Shown: positions 43,190-51,413, counted from the first letter of the stretch. The stretch is 64,000 nt of DNA from Umezawaea sp049997955 (GCA_049997955.1 JAEBDY010000017.1:206197-270196), one strand, 5' to 3'. Notes: generated from the letters alone by a model not told the origin. Program-made: numbers and translations.

Positions 43190-43275
43190 ATTTCGATGCC
43201 CTACCAGCGTTTGTCAAGGCGGGAAAGATGCCTTGACAAACGCTGGTAGGGCATGAACTGCGCTGGGGATCGGGG
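43190..43275 (+). repeat. Intergenic covarying-stem hairpin element, copy B
   Basis: A perfect 25-bp inverted repeat (43196-43220 with 43230-43254) encloses the loop GGGAAAGAT. The inner part is the invariant GTCAAGGC/GCCTTGAC; the outer part begins ATGCCCTACCAGC and is unique to this copy. The flanks only partly match the other copies (GGGGATCGGGGGCAGGGG afterwards). It lies between the 3' ends of the convergent acyl-CoA synthetase and YccF genes. Remaining bases to 43405 contain only a GCCGCT-rich low-complexity run. Confidence 0.9.
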
Positions 43276-43405
43276 GCAGGGGAGGGTCTGGGCAAGAACC
43301 TGTGGGTGGGAGTGGTTGGTTTGGTGGCTTTGGGTGAAACCAAACCGTTGCTGCCGCTGCCGCTGCCGCTTTGGTTGTTGCTGCTGTGTGCCTAGTTGAT
43401 TGGGG

Positions 43406-43780
43406 TCATGGTTGGTCGACGATGACCTTGCCCAGTGGCATCAGGGAGACGGGGACCAGTTTGAAGTTCGCGATGCCCAGGGGGATGCCGATGATCGTGA
43501 TGCACAGCAGGATGCCGGTGACGACGTGGCCGATGGCCAGCCAGATGCCTGCTACGACGATCCAGATGATGTTGCCGATCAGTGAGGCACCGCCTGCGTT
43601 CGGGCGGTCGACCACTGTGCGACCGAACGGCCACAGGGCGTAGTTCGCGATGCGGAACGACGCCAGGCCCCACGGGATGGTGATGATCAGGATGCAGCAG
43701 ATGACGCCCGCGATCGCGTAGCCCACCGCCAGCCAGAACCCGGAGAGGACCAACCAGATCAGATTGAGGACTAGGCGCAT
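43406..43780 (-). CDS. YccF-domain membrane protein (Rv0870c-like)
   Basis: This 124-residue membrane protein is built from two similar halves. Each half has a hydrophobic pair (VLNLIWLVLSGFWLAVGYAIAG and LIGNIIWIVVAGIWLAIGHVVTG) and a conserved tail (ITIPWGLASFRIANYALWPFGR and IGIPLGIANFKLVPVSLMPLGK). This is the YccF/DUF307 duplication. Function is unknown. In M. tuberculosis the orthologue Rv0870c lies between moaA2 and cspB; here additional genes intervene but the order is retained. Confidence 0.9.
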   Translation of the reverse strand: MRLVLNLIWLVLSGFWLAVGYAIAGVICCILIITIPWGLASFRIANYALWPFGRTVVDRPNAGGASLIGNIIWIVVAGIWLAIGHVVTGILLCITIIGIPLGIANFKLVPVSLMPLGKVIVDQP

Positions 43781-43812
43781 ACCTCGATCTTGCCTGATTA
43801 GGCTGCCGTGCT

Positions 43813-44784
43813 GTGACCAGAACCGTGCGTTGGGGCGTCATCGCCCCCGGTGGTATCGCTGACGTCGTGACCTCGGACCTGCTGAGGGTTCGCGGTGCCG
43901 AAGTGCTCGCCGTGTCGTCGCGCGCCCTGTCCCGCGCGCAGGAGTTCGCCGAGAAGCACGGCATCCCCCGTGCCTACGGCAGCACCGAGGACCTGCTGGC
44001 CGATCCGGACGTGGACGTGGTCTACGTGGCCACGCCGCACGCCCAGCACCACGAGGTGACGCGGGCGGCGCTGCTGGCGGGCAAGCACGTGCTGTGCGAG
44101 AAGGCGTTCACGGTGACGCTCGCCGACGCCCAGGACCTCGTCGACCTGGCCCGCGAGCGGAACCTGTTCCTGATGGAGGCGATGTGGACGCGGTTCAACC
44201 CGCTGATCCGCCGGGCGAAGACCCTGATCGCCGAAGGCGCGATCGGTGACGTGCGGGCGGTGCACGCGGACTTCGGGTTCACCGCCGACTACGACCCGTC
44301 GCACCGGCTGTGGAACCCGGCGCTCGGCGGCGGTGCGCTGCTCGACCTCGGCGTGTACCCGGTGTCGTTCGCGCACATGGTGCTCGGCGAGCCGGAGTCG
44401 ATCACCGTGCACGGCTCCCTCGCGCCGACCGGCGTGGACGCCGACGTGGCCCTGCTCCTCGCCTACGCCACCGGGGCCCACGCGCTGCTCACGTGTTCGC
44501 TGACCAGCACGCCCGAGGTGCGCGCCACGATCGTCGGCAGCGCGGGCCGGATCGACATCCCGGAGCCGTTCTTCAACCCGGCGGCGATCGTCGTGAACGG
44601 CGAGGAGGAACGGGTCGAGCTGGACGGCACCGGCTACACCTACCAGCTGATCGAGGTCACGCAGCGGGTGTCCGCCGGGTACACCGAGAGCCCCGAGATG
44701 ACGCTCGACGACACGCTCGCCGTGATGCGGACGCTCACGACGGCGCTCGGCGCGCTGGGCGTGAACTACGAGAACGTGGGGTAG
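43813..44784 (+). CDS. Gfo/Idh/MocA-family oxidoreductase
   Basis: This 323-residue NAD(P)-dependent dehydrogenase has the Rossmann start VRWGVIAPGGIADVV and the family segment HVLCEKAFTV, where EKA replaces the more usual EKP. It continues with EAMWTRFNP, LWNPALGGGALLDLGVYPVSFA (catalytic His/Lys region) and a C-terminal beta-sheet domain. It is closest in style to trans-dihydrodiol dehydrogenases. Substrate unknown. GTG start; only 32 bases separate it from the divergent YccF gene, so promoters must overlap. A perfect palindromic hairpin follows the stop. Confidence 0.9.
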   Translation: MTRTVRWGVIAPGGIADVVTSDLLRVRGAEVLAVSSRALSRAQEFAEKHGIPRAYGSTEDLLADPDVDVVYVATPHAQHHEVTRAALLAGKHVLCEKAFTVTLADAQDLVDLARERNLFLMEAMWTRFNPLIRRAKTLIAEGAIGDVRAVHADFGFTADYDPSHRLWNPALGGGALLDLGVYPVSFAHMVLGEPESITVHGSLAPTGVDADVALLLAYATGAHALLTCSLTSTPEVRATIVGSAGRIDIPEPFFNPAAIVVNGEEERVELDGTGYTYQLIEVTQRVSAGYTESPEMTLDDTLAVMRTLTTALGALGVNYENVG

Positions 44785-44793
44785 AGCGGCGAT

Positions 44794-44819
44794 CACGGCC
44801 ACCGGATCCGGTGGCCGTG
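44794..44819 (+). terminator. Perfect palindromic hairpin after the oxidoreductase gene
   Basis: CACGGCCACCGG, then AT, then CCGGTGGCCGTG: a 26-base uninterrupted palindrome nine bases after the stop. It could form a 12-bp stem in RNA. There is no T-tract. It probably acts as a GC-rich actinobacterial terminator. Confidence 0.65.
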
Positions 44820-44934
44820 CCCGCGACCGAGCGGCCGGTGGTCGGCCAGACCAGCGGGTCGAGGAACAGCCCGTGGCGAAGACCACCAGCGGCATGGTGA
44901 CGACCGCTGCTCACAGTCCTGGCATCAAGCCCGA

Positions 44935-45501
44935 TCAGGCGGGCAGCACGCCCCTCGCGACGGCCAGCATGGCGTCAACGGCCCGTTCCGGTGGCCCGCT
45001 GGGCATCAGCAGGTGGCTCAGCGCCAGCCGCACGATCGTCTCCGCCGCCTGCCCCACGTGCGCGTCGGGCAGGTCGGGCCACTGCCGCCGCAGGTGCTCC
45101 GCCACCAGGTCGGTCGCGGGCACCAGCACCGGCAGCCCCCTGGTCGTCAGGAACGGCAGCAGGTCCTCGGCGTCCGCACCGGTCACCACGGACCGCACCA
45201 GCCGGTCCTGCGCGGCCTGCTCCAGCACGAACGTGAGCGCGTTCCGCATCCCTTCGAACAGGTCCGGCGCCTCGGCCAGCCGCCGCTCGACCTCGACCAG
45301 GTACTCGGCGGTCCGCTGGAGCGTTACCGCCTGCACGAGCCCCGCCTTGTTGCGGAACTCGTTGTAGACCGTCTGCCTGCTCACCCCCACCCGGCTGGCC
45401 ACGTCGGCCATCCGCAGCCCGGAGAAGCCATTCGCCGCCAGGTCCTCCGCGGCGACGGCGAGCAGGTTCTCGCGCAGCGCGCTCTCCGGGGGTCGACTCA
45501 C
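44935..45501 (-). CDS. TetR-family transcriptional regulator
   Basis: This 188-residue regulator has the TetR helix-turn-helix ENLLAVAAEDLAANGFSGLRMADVASRVGVSRQTVYNEFRNKAGLVQAV near its N terminus and a variable ligand domain after it. GTG at 45501 (SRPPESALRENLL) is chosen because it gives the usual short lead before the first helix; further in-frame starts reach 45555. It is divergent from a HAD phosphatase gene across about 80 bases. Target genes and ligand unknown. Confidence 0.9.
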   Translation of the reverse strand: MSRPPESALRENLLAVAAEDLAANGFSGLRMADVASRVGVSRQTVYNEFRNKAGLVQAVTLQRTAEYLVEVERRLAEAPDLFEGMRNALTFVLEQAAQDRLVRSVVTGADAEDLLPFLTTRGLPVLVPATDLVAEHLRRQWPDLPDAHVGQAAETIVRLALSHLLMPSGPPERAVDAMLAVARGVLPA

Positions 45502-45583
45502 AGCGCTGAGCCTTACACATCCGGCCGAACTGCCCACCACCTGGACGGAGACCACTTTTCGTCAGTCCACGTAGGGTGAGCCG

Positions 45584-46234
45584 GTGCCGTTGACCGTGGG
45601 ATTCGACCTGGACATGACCCTCATCGACCCCCGGCCGGGCATGGCGGCCGTGATGGACGTCGTGGCCGCGGAAAGCGGCTACCCGCTCGACGGCGCGACG
45701 TTCGCCGCCCACCTCGGGCCGCCCCTGGACATGGTCTACCGCGAGTGCGGCGTGCCGGAGGAGGAGATCCCGGACCTGATCGCCCGCTTCCGGGCCCTCT
45801 ACCCCGACGTCGTCATCCCGTCCACGGTCGAGTTGCCCGGTGCCGCGCAATCGCTTGCGGCCGTGCGTGAGCTGGGCGGCGCCATCGTGGTCGTCACGGG
45901 CAAGTACCGGCAGAACGCCGCACTGCACCTGGACGCGTTCGGCTGGGAAGTGGATCACCTGATCGGCGGCGTCTGGTCCACCGGAAAGGCGGAAGCGCTG
46001 CTCCTGCACCAGGCGGTGGTCTACGTGGGCGATCACGTCGGCGACGTCCGCGGCGCGAAAGCCGCGAACGCCGTGGCCGTGGGCGTGACGACCGGGCCGT
46101 GCAGCGAAGCCGAACTGAAAGCGGAAGGCGCCGACGTGGTCCTGCCGGACCTCACCGGATTCCCGGAATGGCTGAGGGAGAACGCCTCAGCGCTTCCTCG
46201 ACCGGGAACTCCTCACGGCACCGACCACGCCTAG
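45584..46234 (+). CDS. HAD-family hydrolase, phosphoglycolate phosphatase-like
   Basis: This 216-residue HAD enzyme has motif I GFDLDMTLID, motif II VVVTGKY, the lysine of motif III in TGKAEAL, and motif IV YVGDHVGDVRGA. The helical cap between motifs I and II is of C1 type. The likely reaction is hydrolysis of a small phosphomonoester. GTG start; its 3' end overlaps the convergent small membrane-protein gene by 48 bases. Confidence 0.88.
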   Translation: MPLTVGFDLDMTLIDPRPGMAAVMDVVAAESGYPLDGATFAAHLGPPLDMVYRECGVPEEEIPDLIARFRALYPDVVIPSTVELPGAAQSLAAVRELGGAIVVVTGKYRQNAALHLDAFGWEVDHLIGGVWSTGKAEALLLHQAVVYVGDHVGDVRGAKAANAVAVGVTTGPCSEAELKAEGADVVLPDLTGFPEWLRENASALPRPGTPHGTDHA

Positions 46235-46390
46235 GCCGAGCCCGATCGGGGTCAGGAGCCACGCGGCGACGTTCAACCAAACCGGCAGGTCCGACTTGCC
46301 GGCCGCGAACAGGACGAACACGACGACGATCGCCACCAGGCCGAGCGCGAACAACCCCAGTGCCAGCGGCATCAGCTTCCCAGCGGTCAT
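46187..46390 (-). CDS. Small two-helix membrane protein
   Basis: This 67-residue protein has two hydrophobic helices (MPLALGLFALGLVAIVVVFVLFAAG and LNVAAWLLTPIGLGLGVVGAV) and a basic tail SSRSRKR. Start at MTAGKL; 13 codons upstream is another start with a less sensible lead. The tail overlaps the 3' end of the HAD gene. No known family; small proteins like this are often conserved beside cspB in related genera, but I cannot confirm it. Confidence 0.7.
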   Translation of the reverse strand: MTAGKLMPLALGLFALGLVAIVVVFVLFAAGKSDLPVWLNVAAWLLTPIGLGLGVVGAVRSSRSRKR

Positions 46391-46513
46391 GGGCCGAGGG
46401 TAGTCGCGCAATCGGAGGTGCCCGCACACCGGTCTTCTGGCTACTCTGGGGGAACGCGTCCTGGGTACGCCCGGGGCGCTTCGTCATGTCAAAGCAAGGG
46501 AATGGTGAGGGCA

Positions 46514-46900
46514 GTGCCGACCGGCAAGGTCAAGTGGTACGACACCGAGAAGGGCTTCGGCTTCGTCACCCAGGACGGTGGCGAGGACGTCTACGTGCGG
46601 AAGTCCGCGCTCCCTCCGGGCGTCGAGGGCTTGAAAGCCGGGCAGCGCATCGAATTCGGCATGGCCGAAGGCCGTAGAGGGCCCCAAGCCCTGTCGGTCC
46701 GGCTCGTGGACCCCGCCCCGTCCGTGGCCGAAGCCCGGCGGCGGCCCGCTGAGGAGCTGCACGGGCTGGTGGAGGACATGATCAAGCTGCTGGAGACGAA
46801 GATCCAGCCTGACCTGCGCCGGAACCGTTACCCGGAGCGGAAGACCACCAAGTTGGTGGCCGAGGTGGTGCGTGCGGTGGCGCGGGAGTTGGATCCGTAG
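46514..46900 (+). CDS. Cold-shock domain protein with C-terminal extension (CspB-like)
   Basis: This 128-residue RNA/DNA-binding protein has a cold-shock domain (1-66: PTGKVKWYDTEKGFGFVTQDGGEDVYVR). RNP1 is KGFGFV and the RNP2 position reads DVYVR instead of VFVH. A 60-residue helical, charged extension follows, as in mycobacterial CspB (Rv0871). The GTG giving PTGKVKWYD is chosen because the family starts there; GTG at 46505 and ATG at 46502 would add three or four residues. It probably acts as an RNA chaperone. Confidence 0.9.
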   Translation: MPTGKVKWYDTEKGFGFVTQDGGEDVYVRKSALPPGVEGLKAGQRIEFGMAEGRRGPQALSVRLVDPAPSVAEARRRPAEELHGLVEDMIKLLETKIQPDLRRNRYPERKTTKLVAEVVRAVARELDP

Positions 46901-46914
46901 GGGTTGGGGTGTGC

Positions 46915-47130
46915 GGCGAGGGTTCTGCTGCGGGCTGGTTGGTGCTGCGGTGGTTTGAGGGGCCGGGTTGGTAGGACTGGGTTTGTAGGACTGGGTCCTG
47001 CTGTGCCGGATTTGCGGGGCAGGTTTAGCTGCGCCGGGTTTGCGGGGTGGGGTTCTGCTGCGATGGGCTTTGGCGGGTCTGGTTCTGCTGCGGGTGGGAT
47101 AGGCAGGTCGGGTTCTGCTGCGGTGTGTTC
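46915..47130 (+). repeat. Degenerate GGTTCTGCTGCGG repeats downstream of the cold-shock gene
   Basis: The motif TTCTGCTGCG recurs at about 46923, 47053, 47086 and 47112, with related GGTTTGCGGGG and GGTAGGACTGGG units between. The strand is G/T-rich and translates to no convincing protein. It fills the space between the cold-shock gene and hairpin element copy C. The rest of 47245-47402 contains nothing I recognise. Confidence 0.6.
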
Positions 47131-47151
47131 CGGTGGCGTCGCCCCACCTCG

Positions 47152-47244
47152 CTCGCGCGATTGTCTCTATTGCCCCCCTTTGTTTGTCAAGGCGGGAAAG
47201 ATGCCTTGACAAACAAAGGGGGGCAATGAGGGCGCTTCGGATCG
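47152..47244 (+). repeat. Intergenic covarying-stem hairpin element, copy C
   Basis: A perfect 25-bp inverted repeat (47169-47193 with 47203-47227) has loop GGGAAAGAT. The inner eight pairs are the invariant core; the outer part ATTGCCCCCCTTTG is unique. Upstream CGATTGTCTC and downstream GAGGGCGCTTCGGATCG match copies A and D. It lies between the 3' ends of the convergent cold-shock and DUF2771 genes. Confidence 0.92.
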
Positions 47245-47402
47245 AGGTGGGGCGGGGGGTCTGGGCGACTGGGCGACTGGGTGGTCGCGTGCTTCCGCTT
47301 GGCCGTGGTGGGCCTGTTTGGTGCTTTCGCTTTGCTGTGGGTGTGGCGTGCCTGTTGGTGCTTGCTTCTTTTCTTGCTGTTGGGTCGTGAGTCGCGTTTC
47401 TG

Positions 47403-47885
47403 TCAGTTGCGGTCGTCTACCGACAGGACCCAGGTTCCTCTTGCGACGAATTGGATTTCGCCTGTTTCGTCGATTTGCACCCGCTTGCCGAACTGCTGGA
47501 CTTCCACGCTTTCCAGTTGGTCGTCCGGCTTCGGTAGTTGCAGCGTGTAGGCGTATTGCGGCGCTGCGTTGGTGAAGACCTTGCTGCGCAGGGGTTCCTG
47601 TTGTTCGCCCTTGGCGTTTCGGTAGGTGAACTTCACCGACCAGGCCGAGTCTGCCACGTCTCCCGGCACCGAGATCTGCACCGGCTTGCCGGGGCGTACT
47701 CGTAGTACGCCTGCCGCGCGGGTGTCGATTTGGCAGTTCTCCGACTCCAGGTCGCAGTACTGCGTGGGGTGGACGTTGATCGTCTTGCCGGAGGCGTGGA
47801 ACGTCACCTCGGGCAGCGGGGGCGCTGAGCACCCGGTTGCCAGCAGGGCGGTACTGGCCAGGACGGTCGTCAGGACTCGGCGCAC
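47403..47885 (-). CDS. DUF2771 lipoprotein (Rv0875c-like)
   Basis: This 160-residue lipoprotein has signal MRRVLTTVLASTALLATGC with lipobox cysteine 19. The mature domain is the DUF2771 beta-sandwich (EVTFHASGKTINVHPTQYCD and the paired cysteine in ENCQID). It is predicted to be anchored on the outer face of the membrane. Function unknown. It is 21 bases downstream of the MFS gene on the same strand, the arrangement of Rv0876c-Rv0875c in M. tuberculosis. Confidence 0.88.
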   Translation of the reverse strand: MRRVLTTVLASTALLATGCSAPPLPEVTFHASGKTINVHPTQYCDLESENCQIDTRAAGVLRVRPGKPVQISVPGDVADSAWSVKFTYRNAKGEQQEPLRSKVFTNAAPQYAYTLQLPKPDDQLESVEVQQFGKRVQIDETGEIQFVARGTWVLSVDDRN

Positions 47886-47906
47886 GCCCGGCGACTCTAC
47901 GCAGGC

Positions 47907-49673
47907 TCAGCCGATGGGCTTGGTCGGGTGCACCGCGTTCGGGTGTTCCGGGCGGTCGCCGCCCAGGCCGGGGATCAGGGACGTGCCGCGGTGGCACATG
48001 ACCGTCTGCGTCAGGCCCGCTGCCAGCAGCACCGACAGCACGGCGAACCCGATCCAGTAGGTGGCGGGCAGCAGCACGCCCATCGCCCCGCCGAACACCC
48101 AGGTGAGCTGCAGGATCGTCTCGGACCTGCCGAACGCGGACGCCCGCGACTCCTCCGGCAGGTCGTCCTGGATCACGGCGTCCAGGCTGATCTTGGCCAG
48201 GCCGCTGGCCGTGGCGCCGACCAGGCCGACGATGGCCGCGGTGGCCAAACCGGGCAGGACGGCGGCCAGCACGGCCACCGCCAGGGCGGCGCTCAGGCAG
48301 GCGATGACGACCTGGTCGGGGTTGCCGAAGTGCAGGCGTGCGCCCACGGCGTTGCCCAGGAAGCTGCCGATGCCCGCGGCACCGGCGATGACGCCGAGCA
48401 GCAGCAACTGCTTGCCCGCGTCGCCTTCGGTTTGGGCGCGGACGACGAACGCGGCGAACAGGGTGAGGAAGCCGGTCAGCATGCGGATGGTGCCGTTGCC
48501 CCACAGCGAGACCACGACGTGCCTGCCGAGCGGTTGGCGCTTAGCCTTCTTCGTCCCGGTCCTCAGCGACGTGGGCACCTCGCCCTCGGTGACCTCGACC
48601 CACGCCGGGATCCGCAGGCACAGCCAGGCGTTGGCCAGGCTCAGCACGGCGGTGAACCAGAGGGCGCCGGGCGAGTCGAAGAGCTGGGCGAAACCGGCCG
48701 CCACCGCGCCGAACACGCCGCCGGCCGCCAGGCCGAACACGGTCATGCGGGCGTTCGTCTTGGAGAGCGTGATCTCCGGTGGCAGCACGCGCGGGGTGAT
48801 CGCGGACTTCAGCACCGTGAACGACTTGGACAGCACCATGCTGCCCAGCGCCGCCGGGTACAGGCCCCAGTCGTCGAAGTGCAGCGCCATGACGATCGAC
48901 AGGAACACCCGCAGCACGCAGGCCGCCGCGAGCGCTATCCGCCTGCCCCGCTGGATGCGGTCCAGCGCCGGGCCGATCACCGGGGCGATCAGCGCGAACG
49001 GGGCCACGGTGATCAGCAGGTAGAGCGCGACCTTGCCCTGGCTCTCGCCGGTGGCCGCGGAGAAGAAGAGGGTGTTCGCCAGCGCCACGGCCATCGCGGC
49101 GTCGGCGGCGTAGTTCAGCATCACCGCGTACGTCAGGGCGGTGAGCCCGGACTTCTCGGCGCCGTCCGCGTGCGCGGCCTTCCGGAACGCGGACATGGCC
49201 TGCTGGCCGAGTTGCCTGCCGCGGAACATCGCGACCCTGGTCACGGTCAGCTTCTTCGGCAGCGTCGGCGCGGTGGGGTGCTCCGACCCCGGCACCGGCT
49301 CCCGTCGCGCCCTCGGCCGCTCCGGCTCCGGTGGCTCACCCGTCGGGTACGGGCGGGTCGGGCGCTGCCTGGCAGGCCGTTCGAAGTCGAAGCGCGCCTC
49401 GGGGGCCTGCCTCGGCTGGTAGTCGTCCTCGTCCCACGGGTAGCGCGGCTGCTCCTGGCGGGGCGGTGGCTCTTGGCGCGGCGGTGGCTGCCGCCTCCGG
49501 GGCGGAGGCTGCTGCCGTGGGGGAGGCGGAGGCGCCTGCTGGGGCGGCGGACCCGGCGGCCACTGGGAGACGCCCTGGGGCAGGTCCGGTTCGCGGCGGG
49601 ACTTGCGCCCGCCACTCCAGCCGCGCCGGGCACGGGGTGTGCCGTGCGGGTCGTCCGAACCGGAGCGCTTCAC
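47907..49673 (-). CDS. MFS transporter with Pro/Arg-rich N-terminal extension (Rv0876c-like)
   Basis: This 588-residue protein starts with a disordered Pro/Gln/Arg-rich cytoplasmic region of about 140 residues, followed by twelve predicted membrane helices (TALTYAVMLNYAADAAMAVALANTLFF begins the first). The MFS signature is weak but GPALDRIQRGRRIAL is visible in the loop between helices 2 and 3. Substrate unknown. GTG at 49673 is chosen because AGGA lies seven bases upstream; a GTG six codons earlier has no ribosome-binding site. Co-transcribed with the DUF2771 lipoprotein, conserved in actinobacteria. Confidence 0.87.
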   Translation of the reverse strand: MKRSGSDDPHGTPRARRGWSGGRKSRREPDLPQGVSQWPPGPPPQQAPPPPPRQQPPPRRRQPPPRQEPPPRQEQPRYPWDEDDYQPRQAPEARFDFERPARQRPTRPYPTGEPPEPERPRARREPVPGSEHPTAPTLPKKLTVTRVAMFRGRQLGQQAMSAFRKAAHADGAEKSGLTALTYAVMLNYAADAAMAVALANTLFFSAATGESQGKVALYLLITVAPFALIAPVIGPALDRIQRGRRIALAAACVLRVFLSIVMALHFDDWGLYPAALGSMVLSKSFTVLKSAITPRVLPPEITLSKTNARMTVFGLAAGGVFGAVAAGFAQLFDSPGALWFTAVLSLANAWLCLRIPAWVEVTEGEVPTSLRTGTKKAKRQPLGRHVVVSLWGNGTIRMLTGFLTLFAAFVVRAQTEGDAGKQLLLLGVIAGAAGIGSFLGNAVGARLHFGNPDQVVIACLSAALAVAVLAAVLPGLATAAIVGLVGATASGLAKISLDAVIQDDLPEESRASAFGRSETILQLTWVFGGAMGVLLPATYWIGFAVLSVLLAAGLTQTVMCHRGTSLIPGLGGDRPEHPNAVHPTKPIG

Positions 49674-49748
49674 CCCCCAATCCTGCCTCACGCGGACGCC
49701 TGGTGTGCGCGAACAGGGAGTCGGCCGACGTGAATCACCCGCTCCGGG

Positions 49749-50516
49749 TCACTCCACGAACCGGACGCGGAACACGCTCGGCCAGTTCTTGCCGGTCACC
49801 AGGAACTCGTCGGTGCCCGGAACCGCCGCGATCCCGTTCAGTACGTTCGACCTCGGCACGTCGGCGGGACGCAGCGACCCGGCGTCGACGCCCGCGGTGA
49901 CCTTCCCGGTCGCGGGGTCGATGCGGACGATCTCGTCGGTCTGCCACACGTTCGCCCACACCGAGCCGTTCACGCACTCCAGCTCGTTGAGCAGCTGCAA
50001 CGGCTGCCCGTCCCTGGTCACGCCGACCGTGCCGGTCTCGGCGAACGTGGTCGGGTCGCGGAACGTCAGCTCGGCCGTGCCGTCGCTCATCACGAGCCGC
50101 TCCCCGTCCAGGCAGAGGCCCCAGCCCTCGCCGTCGTAGGTGACCCGCCTCACCTCGGCGAGCGACGTGCGGTCGCGTTCGATGGCGATCCCGTCCTGCC
50201 AGGTGATCTGCCAGATGCGGTCGCCGACGAGCGTGATGCCCTCGCCGAACAGCGGTCCCGGCAGGTCGACCTTCTGCTGGACCTCGCCCGTGGCGGGGTC
50301 GACGCGCCGCATCGACGACTCGCCTTCGAGGCCCGTGCCCTCGTAGAGGACGCCGTCCGCCAGCTCCAGGCCCTGCGTGAACGCGTTCGGGTCGTGCGGG
50401 ATCGTGGCCAGCACCTCGACCTTCGACGGCCCGTTCGACGGGCCTTCCGAGGGGGCCTGAGGGGTCGTGCACGCGCCGACCAGGACCAGTCCCGCCACCG
50501 CCGCAAGCCTCCGCAC
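49749..50516 (-). CDS. Glutaminyl-peptide cyclotransferase lipoprotein
   Basis: This 255-residue protein is of the five-bladed beta-propeller glutamine cyclotransferase family, which converts N-terminal Gln to pyroglutamate. Signature segments are ATIPHDPNAFTQGLELADGVLYEGTG, GLCLDGERLVMSDGTAEL, LQLLNELECVNGSVWANVW and DEFLVTGKNWPSVFRVR. GTG at 50516 gives MRRLAAVAGLVLVGAC, a clean lipoprotein signal with Cys16. An in-frame GTG at 50564 would add 16 residues and leave only nine bases to the divergent gene. It acts outside the membrane; its protein substrates are unknown. Confidence 0.88.
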   Translation of the reverse strand: MRRLAAVAGLVLVGACTTPQAPSEGPSNGPSKVEVLATIPHDPNAFTQGLELADGVLYEGTGLEGESSMRRVDPATGEVQQKVDLPGPLFGEGITLVGDRIWQITWQDGIAIERDRTSLAEVRRVTYDGEGWGLCLDGERLVMSDGTAELTFRDPTTFAETGTVGVTRDGQPLQLLNELECVNGSVWANVWQTDEIVRIDPATGKVTAGVDAGSLRPADVPRSNVLNGIAAVPGTDEFLVTGKNWPSVFRVRFVE

Positions 50517-50573
50517 GTCCAGAAGGGTGACACGAGTGCACGCGACTGTGTAGTCGTGCGGCACAATTCACCT

Positions 50574-51413
50574 GTGACCCCCATGCCCACTCAGCAGCCG
50601 CAGCCGGTGCTCGCCGATCCCGAAGCCGTCGATCTCGCCCGCGCCGCCGCGCAGGAGGAAGCAGGCCAGGAACGCATCGGCGGGCACGTGGGTGTGCTCG
50701 GTGAGGACGAGGTCTCGGTCACCCACCTCTTCGAGGCCAACCACGCCGGCTACCACGGCTGGAACTGGGCCGTGACCGTCGCCTTCGCCGGGCAGGGCAC
50801 GCCGCTCTCCGTGAGCGAGGTCGTGCTGCTCCCCGGCAACGAGGCGCTGGTCGCGCCGGACTGGGTGCCGTGGGACCAGCGGGTCCGCGCGGGCGACCTC
50901 GGCGTGGGCGACCTCATGCCCACCAGGGCCGACGACCCGCGGCTCGTGCCCGGCTACCTGGAGTCCGAGGACCCGGCGATCGAGGAGGTCTCGCGCGAGG
51001 TCGGCCTCGGCCGCGTGCGCGTGCTCGGCCGCAACGGTCGCCTCGACGCCGCCGACCGCTGGCACGGCAGCGACTTCGGGCCGCTGAGCGACATGGCCCG
51101 CAGCGCGCCCGCCACGTGCGGCAGCTGCGGCTTCTACCTCCAGATCAAGGGCTCGCTCGGCGCCGCGTTCGGCGTGTGCGCGAACGAGCTGACGCCCGCG
51201 GACGGCCGCGTGGTGCACGTCGAGTACGGCTGCGGCGCGCACTCCGAGGTCGAGATCGACATGAGCGTCGGCATCCCCGTGTCGGACGTGGTGTACGACG
51301 ACGCCCAGCTCGACGTGGAGCCCCACGAGGCCAAGGTCCAGGCCGAGGCTGCCCAGGGCGAGGCGGTCCAGGTCGAAACCGTCCAGGCCGAGAACGAGAC
51401 CGCGACCCAGTGA
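50574..51413 (+). CDS. DUF3027 protein (Rv0877-like)
   Basis: This 279-residue actinobacterial protein is of the DUF3027 family. Core blocks are DLARAAAQEEAGQERIGGHVGV, HAGYHGWNWAVTVAFAG and the cysteine-rich block CGSCGFYLQIKGSLGAAFGVCANE...YGCGAHSEVE, which looks like a four-Cys zinc site. A repetitive Gln/Val/Glu tail (VQAEAAQGEAVQVETVQAE) follows. Function unknown. GTG at 50574 or ATG at 50583 are equally plausible starts. The stop overlaps the start of the HSP90-fold ATPase gene, suggesting the two proteins work together. Confidence 0.88.
   Translation: MTPMPTQQPQPVLADPEAVDLARAAAQEEAGQERIGGHVGVLGEDEVSVTHLFEANHAGYHGWNWAVTVAFAGQGTPLSVSEVVLLPGNEALVAPDWVPWDQRVRAGDLGVGDLMPTRADDPRLVPGYLESEDPAIEEVSREVGLGRVRVLGRNGRLDAADRWHGSDFGPLSDMARSAPATCGSCGFYLQIKGSLGAAFGVCANELTPADGRVVHVEYGCGAHSEVEIDMSVGIPVSDVVYDDAQLDVEPHEAKVQAEAAQGEAVQVETVQAENETATQ

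Noticed and set aside
43340..43395. GCCGCT/GTTGCT-rich run as a microsatellite or CRISPR-like repeat
   Set aside because: It has only three to four short imperfect units without spacers; low-complexity sequence explains it.
47167..48504. Long minus-strand open frame of 445 codons across the MFS/DUF2771 region
   Set aside because: It is a shadow of the MFS gene in another frame, with Arg/Pro/Gly-rich nonsense composition, and it runs through the hairpin element.
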